64,000 nucleotides of DNA, taken from NCBI RefSeq assembly GCF_014635085.1, contig NZ_BMCH01000004.1, forward strand, positions 284,365 to 348,364. The letters are read 5' to 3'. The notes under the pieces were generated by a model. The model did no database searches. It had not been told where the DNA came from and saw only the letters and a list, made by a program, of their open reading frames with translations. The DNA comes from Asaia siamensis (GTDB lineage Bacteria > Pseudomonadota > Alphaproteobacteria > Acetobacterales > Acetobacteraceae). This document shows, in pieces, positions 16,097 through 25,072 of this stretch. Position 1 is the stretch's first letter; every line of letters starts with the position of its first letter. A program made the translations under genes and the position numbers.

Positions 16097-16693
16097 TCAG
16101 TCACTGAAGGTCTGGAAACGTGCAATGAGGCGTCCGACAAAAAGAATGGTCAGGATGAAGCCCGCTATGCCGAACCAGCGCCAGCTGGCCATATGGGCTG
16201 ACAGCCACCCCCCGACATGCAGGGAAACGCTGAAAAGGAGCGACGTCCAGATCAGTGTAGCGACAACCGCGCTCGCTGCAAAAGAGCCGAATGGCGCCCG
16301 AAAGAATCCGCAGGCCGTATAGAGCGGCAGACGCGCACCGGGAATGAAGCGGCTGATCACCACCGTACGGACTACATTGCGGTGAAACCAGCTCCGTCCC
16401 TTGTCATGACGAGGCAATGTCAGCCAGCGCCGTGCTGGCGGCCATTTCGCACCTATCGCGCCGAGACCGTAGAGGCCGAGATCGCCCACCGCGACGCCGA
16501 TATAAAGCGAAATCAAAGCGAGGGTTACGGTGATGCGCCCCTCATCGACCGCCATGGCCGCAATCATGGTGGTGGCATCTTCAAGAATGAACGTGCCCAA
16601 AATGACCGCAAGCCCTTTCGACCACCACGCCGCTCCCGCAACCGATAGAAGATGATAGAGCGAACTGCTGCGAAAGGGGGCACCGTGGGACAT
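16097..16693 (-). CDS. DedA-family membrane protein
   Basis: This 198-residue protein belongs to the DedA/SNARE-associated family of inner-membrane proteins, some of which flip undecaprenyl phosphate or other polyprenyl lipids. The re-entrant motif region (ILGTFILEDATTMIAA) and the RFIPGARLPLYTACGFF motif, with its conserved Arg and Gly, are both present. The following ATP-grasp gene starts seven bases after its stop. The family call is secure; the transported lipid is not known. Confidence 0.88.
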   Translation of the reverse strand: MSHGAPFRSSSLYHLLSVAGAAWWSKGLAVILGTFILEDATTMIAAMAVDEGRITVTLALISLYIGVAVGDLGLYGLGAIGAKWPPARRWLTLPRHDKGRSWFHRNVVRTVVISRFIPGARLPLYTACGFFRAPFGSFAASAVVATLIWTSLLFSVSLHVGGWLSAHMASWRWFGIAGFILTILFVGRLIARFQTFSD

Positions 16694-16811
16694 GGCGCTT
16701 CATGTGCCACGCCCGACGGAAAAACGCCAACCCGATGCAACCGACTCGCAACCCGGTTCTCATCTCCCGACCGTGCCTCTGAGGGTGGGCGGTCAGCGTA
16801 CTAAGGCTCGT

Positions 16812-17573
16812 CTATTGCAGGTTGACGAAGCAGCCGCCATCGACCAGCAGCGACGCCCCCGTGACATAGCTTGCCATGGAAGAGCCCAGAAACACGATTG
16901 GGCCTGCCAGATCTTCCGGCGCACCCAATCGACCGAGGGGAATGCGACCGATCATGGCCTCTTCCTTCGTCTTGTCTGACAGATCCTCTTTATTGATCGC
17001 GGTGCGTATCGTGCCGGGCAGAACCGAATTGCATCTTATGCCGAATTTTCCGAGAGCAACGGCACTGGACTGCATGAGGGAGTGAATGCCAGCCTTGGTC
17101 GGGGTGTAATGCGTCTGGTACGCGCCGCCGACCAGAGCCGAAATCGAGGATACGGCGATGATTGCGCCGCCGCGGCCCTGACTGACCATCTGGTTGGCCG
17201 CAGCCTGCACCATGAAATACGCGCCGAGCAGATTGACCCCGACGGTCTTTATGAGCGTCTCGGGTGGTAGGTCGAGAAAGGCATGAAACGGGCAGATACC
17301 CGCATTGCTCACGAAGATATCGAGCCCACCGAGCTCCTCGATTATCGCGGTGATGAAACGCGTCGCGGTCTCGTGCGCGGAAACATCGCCCTGAAGATAG
17401 AGGGCTCGCCGCCCTTCGGCCCGTATGGCGTCAAGAATGGGCTGGACGCTTTCTTCCGGCACAATATCGGTGATGGCGACATCGGCGCCCTGACGGGCTG
17501 CTTCAAGCGCTGCGGCACGGCCGATACCCGCCGCACCGCCAGTGATCGCGAAAACCTTGTCTTTCAGAAGCAT
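16812..17573 (-). CDS. SDR-family NAD(P)-dependent dehydrogenase
   Basis: This 253-residue classical short-chain dehydrogenase has the cofactor motif TGGAAGIG at 11-18, an NAG motif near 90-92, and a catalytic Ser (VSSIS, about 143), Tyr156 and Lys160 (YTPTK). It closes the minus-strand C4 sugar stack behind the second DAK gene, so it probably oxidises or reduces a polyol or ketose such as threitol or erythrulose; the substrate is inferred. I chose ATG 17573, preceded by CAGGAA; an in-frame ATG at 17594 would add seven residues. Confidence 0.85.
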   Translation of the reverse strand: MLLKDKVFAITGGAAGIGRAAALEAARQGADVAITDIVPEESVQPILDAIRAEGRRALYLQGDVSAHETATRFITAIIEELGGLDIFVSNAGICPFHAFLDLPPETLIKTVGVNLLGAYFMVQAAANQMVSQGRGGAIIAVSSISALVGGAYQTHYTPTKAGIHSLMQSSAVALGKFGIRCNSVLPGTIRTAINKEDLSDKTKEEAMIGRIPLGRLGAPEDLAGPIVFLGSSMASYVTGASLLVDGGCFVNLQ

Positions 17574-17771
17574 GTGGAATTCCTGACCTGTCATATTCAG
17601 GCGCGTCTGCCATCCATCCTCTTCGACGACCGGGCATGGCCGCCGTGAAGGGGCACGGTGACAGGCGTCCTGCTGGCGCAACTCCCGAGCGATGATAACG
17701 GTCATCGCCCAACCCGAGACCTGAACTCGTGGCGAGGTCGCTTTACGGCTGCCTGTTCGGCTGGGTGCGCC

Positions 17772-19487
17772 TCAGCTGAGTTCCTGGACCAGAGGAGTGA
17801 GCACCTGCATCGCCAGGGCGAAAGACAGCGCCCCTGGATCGGGATATCCCTTGCTGTGATCGCCATGCGTCTTGGCGCGTCCCTTTCTGGCCGCAAAATT
17901 CTTCGTTGCTTCTGCGCCACGATGGGCCTCGTCCACGGCACGGGACCAGCTTTGCGCCAGTCCATGCCCGGCGAGACTCTGCTCCTCAAGTGTTGCAATA
18001 AAGGGGGCGAGCGCATCGACCATGGTTTTGTCGCCAATCTCGGCCTTGCCGATCGCCATGATTCGCTGGCCGCCTCTGATAACTCCCTGGACCAGCCGCG
18101 ACCTGTCGAAAGCGCTGCTGTCATCCAGAACGGTCGAAAAGGCGAACAAGGCCTCTCCCCAAAGAGCACCTGACGTGCCGCCCGCCCGGTCTCCCCAGGC
18201 ATCGGCGGCAGCTTCCATCACCGTTCGGGCACCGGCACCTGCTTCGGATGCCGCCTTAGCTGCCCGAGAGGCAGCCCGCGCACCACGCGCCATGCCCTGC
18301 CCATGATCACCGTCACCCGCAATGGCGTCGATGCGCCCGAGCATGGCCTCTTCATCCTGCATCGTTTTCGCAAGGCACGCCATGGCTCTGGCAACGCAGG
18401 CACCGGCGCTTTTCCCTGCTGTGCTTGATGCGGCCTCATAGTGCACAGGCAATTCGGCAATGGCCTGTCGGGAGGCTGCAACCCAGTCTCCCGTCACTTC
18501 ATGACGACACAGGGCAGGTGAGGTGACAGGGGCACGCCAGAAACGCTCGAGTTCGTCATCAAGCCAGGTGATGGTCAGCGAACAGCCATACATATCGAGG
18601 CTCGTCGCATAGGAACCAAGCAGCGGTGCGATGAGGGTCAGGCCATCACGCTCGAACAAGGCTTCGAGCTCATTCCACAACACGAAAAGCTCTTCGGTTG
18701 TCGTCGCGCCTGCGCCATTGAGCAGCACGGCAAGCCGTCTGGCCTCTGGCGGTTTTTCCGCCATGACCCGCGCATAGAGTTCCGCTGCGATTTCTTCTGG
18801 CGCAGCCAGGATGCGCTCTTCAATTCCGGGTTCGCCATGGATGCCCAGACCGAGTGCCATCCGGCCCTCGGGTATGGTGAAGATTTTTTCGGGCACACCG
18901 GGCAGGGCACAGCCATCAAAGGCAATGCCGAAGGAGCGCGTCTGGGCATTGGCCTTGCGAGAGACCGCCTCAACGGCGTCGATATCATATCCGGCATCCG
19001 CTGATGCGCCCATGATCTTGAAGACGATGATATCACCCGCCACGCCGCGCCTGCGTTCGGGCGTTTCAGCAGGAGCGCTCGCTACATCATCGGTCGTCAC
19101 TACAATACGCGTGTCGATGCCTTCGGCACGCAGGCGTTCGGCAGCGATGCCGAAGTTGAGATTGTCGCCTGCGTAATTGCCAAACCCCATGACAATGCCG
19201 CCCCCACGATGCGCCAGACGCCCGATATTGGCTACGGCCTGAATGGAGGGAGAGGCAAAGATGCCTCCCATCACCACCGCATCGGCAAAGCCCGGCCCGA
19301 CAAAGCCACAGAACGTCGGATAATGGCCCGATCCGCCCCCGACGAGAACCGTCACCTTGCCTTCGGGGCCAGGCTGCGCGCGCAGGGCACCACTTCGTAC
19401 GGGGCGCACGATGTCCTGAAAGACGTGATTATAGGCGCGAAGACCATGCGTGGCGAAATCGTCTTCATTACCGCAGATATCGACCAT
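17772..19487 (-). CDS. Fused DhaK-DhaL dihydroxyacetone-kinase-type enzyme, copy 2
   Basis: This 571-residue paralogue of the enzyme at 10016-11737 has the same order: DhaK with VLVGGGSGH near residue 50 and His217 (GLGIHGEPG), then DhaL with GDGDHG at 391-396, AGGTSGALWG and GDKTMVDAL. All known substrate and Mg-ATP residues are kept in both copies, so both should be active. In mycobacteria two such kinases (DerK, LerK) divide D- and L-erythrulose, a likely model here. It lies 33 bases after the aldolase-like gene. Confidence 0.9.
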   Translation of the reverse strand: MVDICGNEDDFATHGLRAYNHVFQDIVRPVRSGALRAQPGPEGKVTVLVGGGSGHYPTFCGFVGPGFADAVVMGGIFASPSIQAVANIGRLAHRGGGIVMGFGNYAGDNLNFGIAAERLRAEGIDTRIVVTTDDVASAPAETPERRRGVAGDIIVFKIMGASADAGYDIDAVEAVSRKANAQTRSFGIAFDGCALPGVPEKIFTIPEGRMALGLGIHGEPGIEERILAAPEEIAAELYARVMAEKPPEARRLAVLLNGAGATTTEELFVLWNELEALFERDGLTLIAPLLGSYATSLDMYGCSLTITWLDDELERFWRAPVTSPALCRHEVTGDWVAASRQAIAELPVHYEAASSTAGKSAGACVARAMACLAKTMQDEEAMLGRIDAIAGDGDHGQGMARGARAASRAAKAASEAGAGARTVMEAAADAWGDRAGGTSGALWGEALFAFSTVLDDSSAFDRSRLVQGVIRGGQRIMAIGKAEIGDKTMVDALAPFIATLEEQSLAGHGLAQSWSRAVDEAHRGAEATKNFAARKGRAKTHGDHSKGYPDPGALSFALAMQVLTPLVQELS

Positions 19488-19520
19488 ATTTTCATGTTCC
19501 GTTTATTGGCCCGCATGAGC

Positions 19521-20513
19521 CTATTGCAGCAGGGAGTCCGTGATCTGAAGATCGGCTTCAAGCAGGCGCCTTGGCGTCATGCCGCGTGACAGGAGCTCTT
19601 CGTGATAGACGCCAACGGCTTCTGACGGGGTGAGGCGTCGCTCGACCACCGCACGCATCATGGCCACCATCGCAGGTGGATGTTCCGCATCGAGGATCTT
19701 GCGCCCGAAAAGCGCTGCACGGGCACCGCATAGCTGTGCCTGATGCAGAAGTTCGAGACAGTCGCGGGTCGTACCGCTGCCTCCGCCCATGATGCCGACC
19801 ACAAGTGACGGGTCGTAGCGGCAGAACGCCTCGAGCGCATAAGCCCCATTGAATGCCAGCTTGAGGAAAACCGGGCGCTCGCTCTCATGCATACCCGCCA
19901 GGGCACGGCTGACCATATCATTGAGAAAGCTGCCGTAATCGATCTTGTCGAGCAGCGGATGCGTCGGGTTGAACACTTCCAGGAAATGGGAAATGCCCGC
20001 CGCCTGGGCCTCGGCCCTGAAATCACGATAGCGGAAAAGGGCGTCGGCATCCTCGCGCGCATCGCCGCTGAATGTCATGGAATAAAGACCGAATTTCACC
20101 GGAAGCAGATCGAGGCGAGCCGTCCTGAAAGGAATGGAAGGCTGCCTGCCATAATCACCACCGCGAATGCGCCACAGATCTGTCGTGTCATTTAGCCTGA
20201 CGGCCTGCCGGATCGTGCTCCTTTCGAATACGCCCTGTTTGTTGAGGCGCCCCAGCGTCGACACCGACGCCAGCACGATGTCCACCAGGTCCTGCCGCAC
20301 GATTTCGCCAATCGCCGCGTCGAATTCGGGCAGTGTTGCCGGGCACTGGGTAACCGGATTGGTGCCAAGCGCCGAAAGGCCGCCCGCCATATCGGCATCT
20401 TTGGCATCGGCGATGATGAAATCCGCCGGGCCGTCCGTACCCGCTTTCATACGGTTCAGCTTCTGGTCGAAACGCATTAAGGCGGGCGGTTCGTGATAGG
20501 GTTGATAAGTCAT
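19521..20513 (-). CDS. Class I aldolase-like TIM-barrel protein
   Basis: This 330-residue protein resembles Cgl0159/DeoC/LacD-like barrels. The C-terminal half has a possible Schiff-base Lys218 (PVFLKLAFNG) and a phosphate-binding loop GGGSGTTRDC at 243-252 followed by GRKILDAEHP, as in FbaB- and LacD-type aldolases. It may cleave or form a phosphorylated sugar made by the DAK kinase. Its start overlaps the stop of the fusion gene by four bases (ATGA), so the two are translated together. The fold is likely; catalysis and substrate are inferred. Confidence 0.65.
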   Translation of the reverse strand: MTYQPYHEPPALMRFDQKLNRMKAGTDGPADFIIADAKDADMAGGLSALGTNPVTQCPATLPEFDAAIGEIVRQDLVDIVLASVSTLGRLNKQGVFERSTIRQAVRLNDTTDLWRIRGGDYGRQPSIPFRTARLDLLPVKFGLYSMTFSGDAREDADALFRYRDFRAEAQAAGISHFLEVFNPTHPLLDKIDYGSFLNDMVSRALAGMHESERPVFLKLAFNGAYALEAFCRYDPSLVVGIMGGGSGTTRDCLELLHQAQLCGARAALFGRKILDAEHPPAMVAMMRAVVERRLTPSEAVGVYHEELLSRGMTPRRLLEADLQITDSLLQ

Positions 20514-22516
20514 AGCGGCAGGATCCTGCGGATATAGTCCCGGTTGAGCGCAGCAACACTCAGACCATCGCCACCGTAGTGCTCGACCAGAAACGGGCTC
20601 GCATAACCATGTTCGAGCGCCATCGCGATGGCTGCGCGGTAACTGATCACCCCCTGTTCCATGGGGGCTGGTGCAGTCACGATCATGCCGGTCGTGGCAT
20701 CCTCGGTGCGCAGATAGTTCTTTACGTGCCAGTAGCGCAGATAGGGGGCGAGCTTGACCATCATGTCACGCCAGTGCTCCATCGGGCGGTGCAGCCGCAC
20801 CAGATTGCCGATATCGGCATTGATGCCACAGGCCGGGTGATCGACGTCATGTATGAAGCGTACTGCTGAGTCGGCAGAGCCGAGATAAGTGTCTTCATAC
20901 ATTTCGAGTGACAGCACCACCCCGACGCTTTGGGCATGATCGGCAAGCTCGCGTATGCGCGAGACCGCCTTTTTCCAGACCTGCGGGTCTGCCGGGTCGC
21001 AATGGCCGGGCGCCGTCCAGAACCAGAGGGCTTTTCTCTGCGCCTCACTCAGTGCTGCCGCAAAACCGACGGCAATTTCGCGAGCGCCGATTTCCGCTGC
21101 GGTATCGATCACGCGATGGATATAGGCGAGTGATGCGTCTGCCTTCTCCGGATCAGGGTCGATCACCGAGCGGCGTGACGTCGAAATAGCCGGGATACTC
21201 AGCCCCAGCTCGGCGCAGACCGACAGAAATTCGAGCCGTCTTGAGGCAGAGAGATCGGCCACACGCAGCCAGCAATCGGTCGGATCGAGTTCGGTGAACC
21301 CGGCGCGCCGTACTTCGGCAAGCGTGGCAGCCCAGCCTTCGGCCTTCTGATCCTGGACGGAGCTGCCATCGGGCAGGATCGCCGGATACTGGATCATGGC
21401 CGCTGCGATCGGCCAGTTCCTGGCTGTCCAGGGCCTCACATGGGGGAAAACATCGTCATGACAGGGGGGGCATTCTGGAGCTGCCGGTGCCGTCCAGAGC
21501 CGGCTGGAAGTCGTGGGTGCCAGCGGCGCATCATGAAGCTTGCCGCCCAGATCGTCGTCGATATGGGCTCTTATGATGTCCTCGAACGTCTCATCAGCGG
21601 TGAAGCCGAGGCTCAATGCCCAATGTGTGTCGAACGCCTTGGGCCAGCTTGAGACGAAATGCTGAATGAAGGGGTCTGGCTCGTCCCGTATAAGAGAAAC
21701 AGCCTGGTTGCCTGCCACATGGCGCAGGGCGTCGATCTGCTCTTCTATCGTCACGCTCAGGGCGGGAAGCGTAAAGACAGGACGATGGCGGATGGTCTCG
21801 TAATCGATCTCTGAGGCATGCCTGAGGGCTTTTACCGCCGCACGCGGGCTGGCCAGCCAGTGGCGCGTCTCTCTTGGGACGGGCAACACGGCTTCTTGGC
21901 CAATCAGCGGTTCTCTGATGATGCTCGAGAAAAAGCCCGAGACTGCGGCATTGGACGTGCCAGGTCGCACACAGATCGTGGGCATGCGCGGCGCCACACC
22001 ATCGAAAATGCCGCGACGCGCGTAATCACTGAGCAGCAGCTCGACCATTGCCTTCTGCACGCCATAGCTGCTCTCGGGTGTCGGTATCTGGCTGTCGCTG
22101 ATCAGATCAGGCAAAGGACGTCCGAACACGCCAATGGATGAGGCAAAGACCAGACGCGGCTTGTAGCCCTCGCTCTCATGAAGAACGCGTATCGCTTCAA
22201 AAAGCGTGCGCGTGGCATCGAGGTTGACCCGATAACCGAGCTGCATGTCCCCCTCGGCGGCACCCGATACGATAGCGGCAAGGTGGAAAATGACATCGGG
22301 CCGCTCGGCCAGCAGCGTTTCAGCAGTGCCTGGAACGGTAAGGTCGGCAGCCACGCAATCGACGACACCCCGGAAACCCTGCGGCATAGGGGGCGCCACA
22401 AGATCGGCAAGAATAAGCTGTGAAGGTCCGGGGAATAAACCGTTCGGCTTATCTACAAAACTCTCTGTAAGCTTTCGGCCCAGCATGCCTGCTGCGCCAA
22501 GGATGAGAACACGCAT
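20510..22516 (-). CDS. Bifunctional fusion: DenD-like NAD epimerase/dehydrogenase plus EryC-like sugar isomerase barrel
   Basis: This 668-residue protein has two parts. Residues 1-325 resemble D-erythronate dehydrogenase DenD: a GAAGMLG nucleotide loop at 7-13 and a catalytic YGVQK (Tyr151, Lys155). Residues 371-668 are an AP-endonuclease-2/xylose-isomerase-type TIM barrel with metal ligands Glu538 (LSLEMYEDTY), Asp568 (NADIGN), His597 (WHVKNY) and Glu645 (VEHYGGDGLS), as in the EryC tetrulose-phosphate racemase. A proline-rich linker joins them. The first stack lacks EryC, so this half may supply that step. The fusion is unusual; each family normally occurs as a separate protein. Confidence 0.8.
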   Translation of the reverse strand: MRVLILGAAGMLGRKLTESFVDKPNGLFPGPSQLILADLVAPPMPQGFRGVVDCVAADLTVPGTAETLLAERPDVIFHLAAIVSGAAEGDMQLGYRVNLDATRTLFEAIRVLHESEGYKPRLVFASSIGVFGRPLPDLISDSQIPTPESSYGVQKAMVELLLSDYARRGIFDGVAPRMPTICVRPGTSNAAVSGFFSSIIREPLIGQEAVLPVPRETRHWLASPRAAVKALRHASEIDYETIRHRPVFTLPALSVTIEEQIDALRHVAGNQAVSLIRDEPDPFIQHFVSSWPKAFDTHWALSLGFTADETFEDIIRAHIDDDLGGKLHDAPLAPTTSSRLWTAPAAPECPPCHDDVFPHVRPWTARNWPIAAAMIQYPAILPDGSSVQDQKAEGWAATLAEVRRAGFTELDPTDCWLRVADLSASRRLEFLSVCAELGLSIPAISTSRRSVIDPDPEKADASLAYIHRVIDTAAEIGAREIAVGFAAALSEAQRKALWFWTAPGHCDPADPQVWKKAVSRIRELADHAQSVGVVLSLEMYEDTYLGSADSAVRFIHDVDHPACGINADIGNLVRLHRPMEHWRDMMVKLAPYLRYWHVKNYLRTEDATTGMIVTAPAPMEQGVISYRAAIAMALEHGYASPFLVEHYGGDGLSVAALNRDYIRRILPL

Positions 22517-22591
22517 GATTTCTCTTCCCCCTTATCGTTACATCATCAATGCATCGAGGAAGGACGAGCCTGGGAGTAAAGTCGACGAGAC

Positions 22592-23533
22592 TTACTTGAT
22601 GACGCTATCGGATAATCCGATAGCCCGACATTTTATCTCGTCGTAGAGATAGGCCATTGCAGGCGTAAAAGGCCGATCACGGAGACGAACCAGAGAGTAG
22701 GGCGAAAGAAGATCCGGCATGACGACCGGCAATTCCCGCAATATTTCTGTCTGTTCGAACAGATTGAAGACTGCTCTCGGCAATACTGCCAGAAGCGTCG
22801 ACTGCTGAAGAAGGTCGATCGTTGCATAGATCGACGTCAATTCGACCGGAAAGAGTGGCAGAGGCAATCGCGCCATCGTGAATGCTGATTCGATCGCCTG
22901 ACGCATCGGACTTGGCGCAGTATGGACGATCCAGCGTGCATCAACGAGTTCCGCAAGACTTGTTGGTGGATTCTGCAGGATCGGATTTCTTGCACCAGCA
23001 ACGACGACAAGACGCTCGGGGGCGAGTTCCTCGACCGTCAGCAATCCCGCCGAAAGATTGTCAACTGGTCTGCAGACTGCCAGATCGATGCGCCCTGCCT
23101 GCATCATCTCCATCAGATCATGGCTGGTATTGACGTGCAGCGTTACGCTTATATCTGGCTGAGCCTCTGCTAGGTCGGCGAGTATGGGCAAAATGATCTC
23201 ATGCAGGGGGGCGCTGATCGCACCGATCGAGACCGTTCCCGACAACCCATGCTGAACAGCCTTGAGGTCGTGTCGCAAGCGGCCGAGATCGGCCAGTATC
23301 TGTCTTGCGTGGCGAATGGCGACAGCCCCGGCACGCGTAGGGGTCAGGCCATGGGCGTGGCGTTCGAAAAGCTGCACATCAAGATCGGTTTCCATATCCT
23401 GCAGCAGTTTCGATGCAGTCGGCTGCGAGAGATTGAGCGACCGCGCCGCCCTGTTGAGGGCGGGTTCCAGGTCGATCTGGCGCAGCAGCAGCAACTGCCT
23501 GAACTTGAGGCGAAATATCAGATTGTCGGTCAT
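22592..23533 (-). CDS. LysR-family transcriptional regulator
   Basis: This 313-residue regulator has an N-terminal winged HTH (ALNRAARSLNLSQPTASKLL) and a C-terminal LysR substrate-binding domain. It is most like the GbpR/CbbR branch. It sits inside the minus-strand stack, between the porin and the fusion gene, so it may control those genes in response to a pathway metabolite. A perfect inverted repeat lies across its last codons (22605-22623), just before the fusion gene. The effector cannot be read from sequence. Confidence 0.88.
   Translation of the reverse strand: MTDNLIFRLKFRQLLLLRQIDLEPALNRAARSLNLSQPTASKLLQDMETDLDVQLFERHAHGLTPTRAGAVAIRHARQILADLGRLRHDLKAVQHGLSGTVSIGAISAPLHEIILPILADLAEAQPDISVTLHVNTSHDLMEMMQAGRIDLAVCRPVDNLSAGLLTVEELAPERLVVVAGARNPILQNPPTSLAELVDARWIVHTAPSPMRQAIESAFTMARLPLPLFPVELTSIYATIDLLQQSTLLAVLPRAVFNLFEQTEILRELPVVMPDLLSPYSLVRLRDRPFTPAMAYLYDEIKCRAIGLSDSVIK
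22605..22623. promoter_or_regulatory. Perfect inverted repeat upstream of the fusion gene
   Basis: CTATCGGA-TAA-TCCGATAG is an 8-bp perfect dyad inside the 3' end of the LysR gene, about 90 bases before the fusion gene start. It may be a regulator site or a transcript hairpin; it has no U run, so it is not a classic terminator. Confidence 0.4.
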
Positions 23534-23578
23534 GCCCCGATGGTGGCGTTGATCGATGGTTCTGTCACTTCACGTCTG

Positions 23579-24988
23579 TCAAAGCACCGCATGAATCTTG
23601 AGGCCGATGGCATCGACCTGCGGCTTGTTGGCCTGGAGATTGGTACGCCAGATATGCTGATAATCCGGCTGAATGGAGATGCCGCGAAAGGCGTGAAAAT
23701 TATAGGTCACTTCGAAAGTCATGAGATGGCTTTGCGGATAGGTGGCGCTGCCAGGCAGGGAAAGGTTTTTTCGATAACGTATCCATTGCGAGGCGACGAG
23801 GTCACGGCTGGCAAAGGTCTCAGACCATTCGACGCCGAATGTATCCTTCGGTCGCGCCTTGATCAGTCCACGATCCACGATGCCAGCATAGACCTGCCAG
23901 TCATAAGGGCTGTTTTCACCCTGGCTTTTCGTCATCCCGGCCAGGGCATAGAGCCCTTGCAACGGCCCTGACCCATTGCGCACGAGCATCTGGTCACCCT
24001 GAAGCCAGATCTGCGTCTTGCCGTTGGTCCAGCCATAGGGCAGGCCTGTCGCTGCTGCCGGGTTACCGTTCACGTCCCGATAAAGGTCACGGTAATTCGA
24101 CGAGTCATAGGCGACACCGAATTTGTAGTGCCCGACGAGATTATGTCTGCCGAATGAGGGGATAAGCCCGATTTCTGTCGGAATATACACGCCGGTATAG
24201 AGTTCCGTACCCATGCGAAAGCCGGTGCGATCGTATTGGTTGGTGTTGAGATAGGGATTGACGCCATAAAGCCCGGTCTGGACATAAACGCCGTGGAGCG
24301 GCCAGTAGCGCAGTCTCGTCCCCCAGGTGGAACCGGGATAGGTGCCATAGCCTGCCGCCGTACGTGTGAGCGATTTCGGAATGCCGCAATTCGACTTGTT
24401 CATGAAGGTGCAGAACAGTGGCGAATTGGCGAAATCGATGTTCACCGGCATTTTGCCAAGTGCGATCTGCACACGGTTCCTGAACAGATCCTGCGTGCCG
24501 TAGACATAAACCAGATGCACGCCGACATTGCCCCCACCGCCGTAGATCTCCTGAAATCCGTTCAGGGAGCGTTCACCCAGATCGGCCGCGAGATTATGCC
24601 CGGCACGATTGACGATCACGGCGTGGGTGATGAAGCCGCGCCAGCCAATTAGTCTGGACCAGTCAAGATCGAGTTCCACGCCGATCTGATGGGCATAGCC
24701 CGCGTCGCCCGCATGACCGGCGTTCAGCACCATGGCGCTTTCGCTGGTATAGTCGACAACGATGCCGACGCCCTTGCGATTGAGCTTCTTTACCAGACGA
24801 TCCCAGGCGGGGATCATGCTCTCCACCGGCGGCGTGAAAGGCGTATTGGCATAGGAAGTTGGGGTATCGAGCGCGAAAAGCGGCGCCGTCTCTGAAATCG
24901 GACCTCGATACTGAGCCCGTGCTGCAGGCGCGAAGGCGCATAGGGCGCCCAAAATGGTCAGGGCCCGGGTGGAAAGCCTGTTTGGCAT
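23579..24988 (-). CDS. OprB-family carbohydrate-selective porin
   Basis: This 469-residue outer-membrane beta-barrel protein has a Sec signal peptide (about residues 1-25, ending ARAQ). OprB porins let mono- and oligosaccharides through the outer membrane, and they are abundant in acetic acid bacteria. Recurrent aromatic strand motifs, GRHNLVGHYKFGVAYDSSNY, and a C-terminal strand ending in a hydrophobic residue fit the fold. Its place beside the C4 catabolic genes suggests entry of the same substrate, which is inferred. Confidence 0.88.
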   Translation of the reverse strand: MPNRLSTRALTILGALCAFAPAARAQYRGPISETAPLFALDTPTSYANTPFTPPVESMIPAWDRLVKKLNRKGVGIVVDYTSESAMVLNAGHAGDAGYAHQIGVELDLDWSRLIGWRGFITHAVIVNRAGHNLAADLGERSLNGFQEIYGGGGNVGVHLVYVYGTQDLFRNRVQIALGKMPVNIDFANSPLFCTFMNKSNCGIPKSLTRTAAGYGTYPGSTWGTRLRYWPLHGVYVQTGLYGVNPYLNTNQYDRTGFRMGTELYTGVYIPTEIGLIPSFGRHNLVGHYKFGVAYDSSNYRDLYRDVNGNPAAATGLPYGWTNGKTQIWLQGDQMLVRNGSGPLQGLYALAGMTKSQGENSPYDWQVYAGIVDRGLIKARPKDTFGVEWSETFASRDLVASQWIRYRKNLSLPGSATYPQSHLMTFEVTYNFHAFRGISIQPDYQHIWRTNLQANKPQVDAIGLKIHAVL

Positions 24989-25072
24989 TGTCTGAAAACC
25001 CTGAAATGCAATTCTTGCGTCAGGGCGTCTGGCCGAATGGCCAGAACACCGGGGTCAATTCCCCATAATAAG

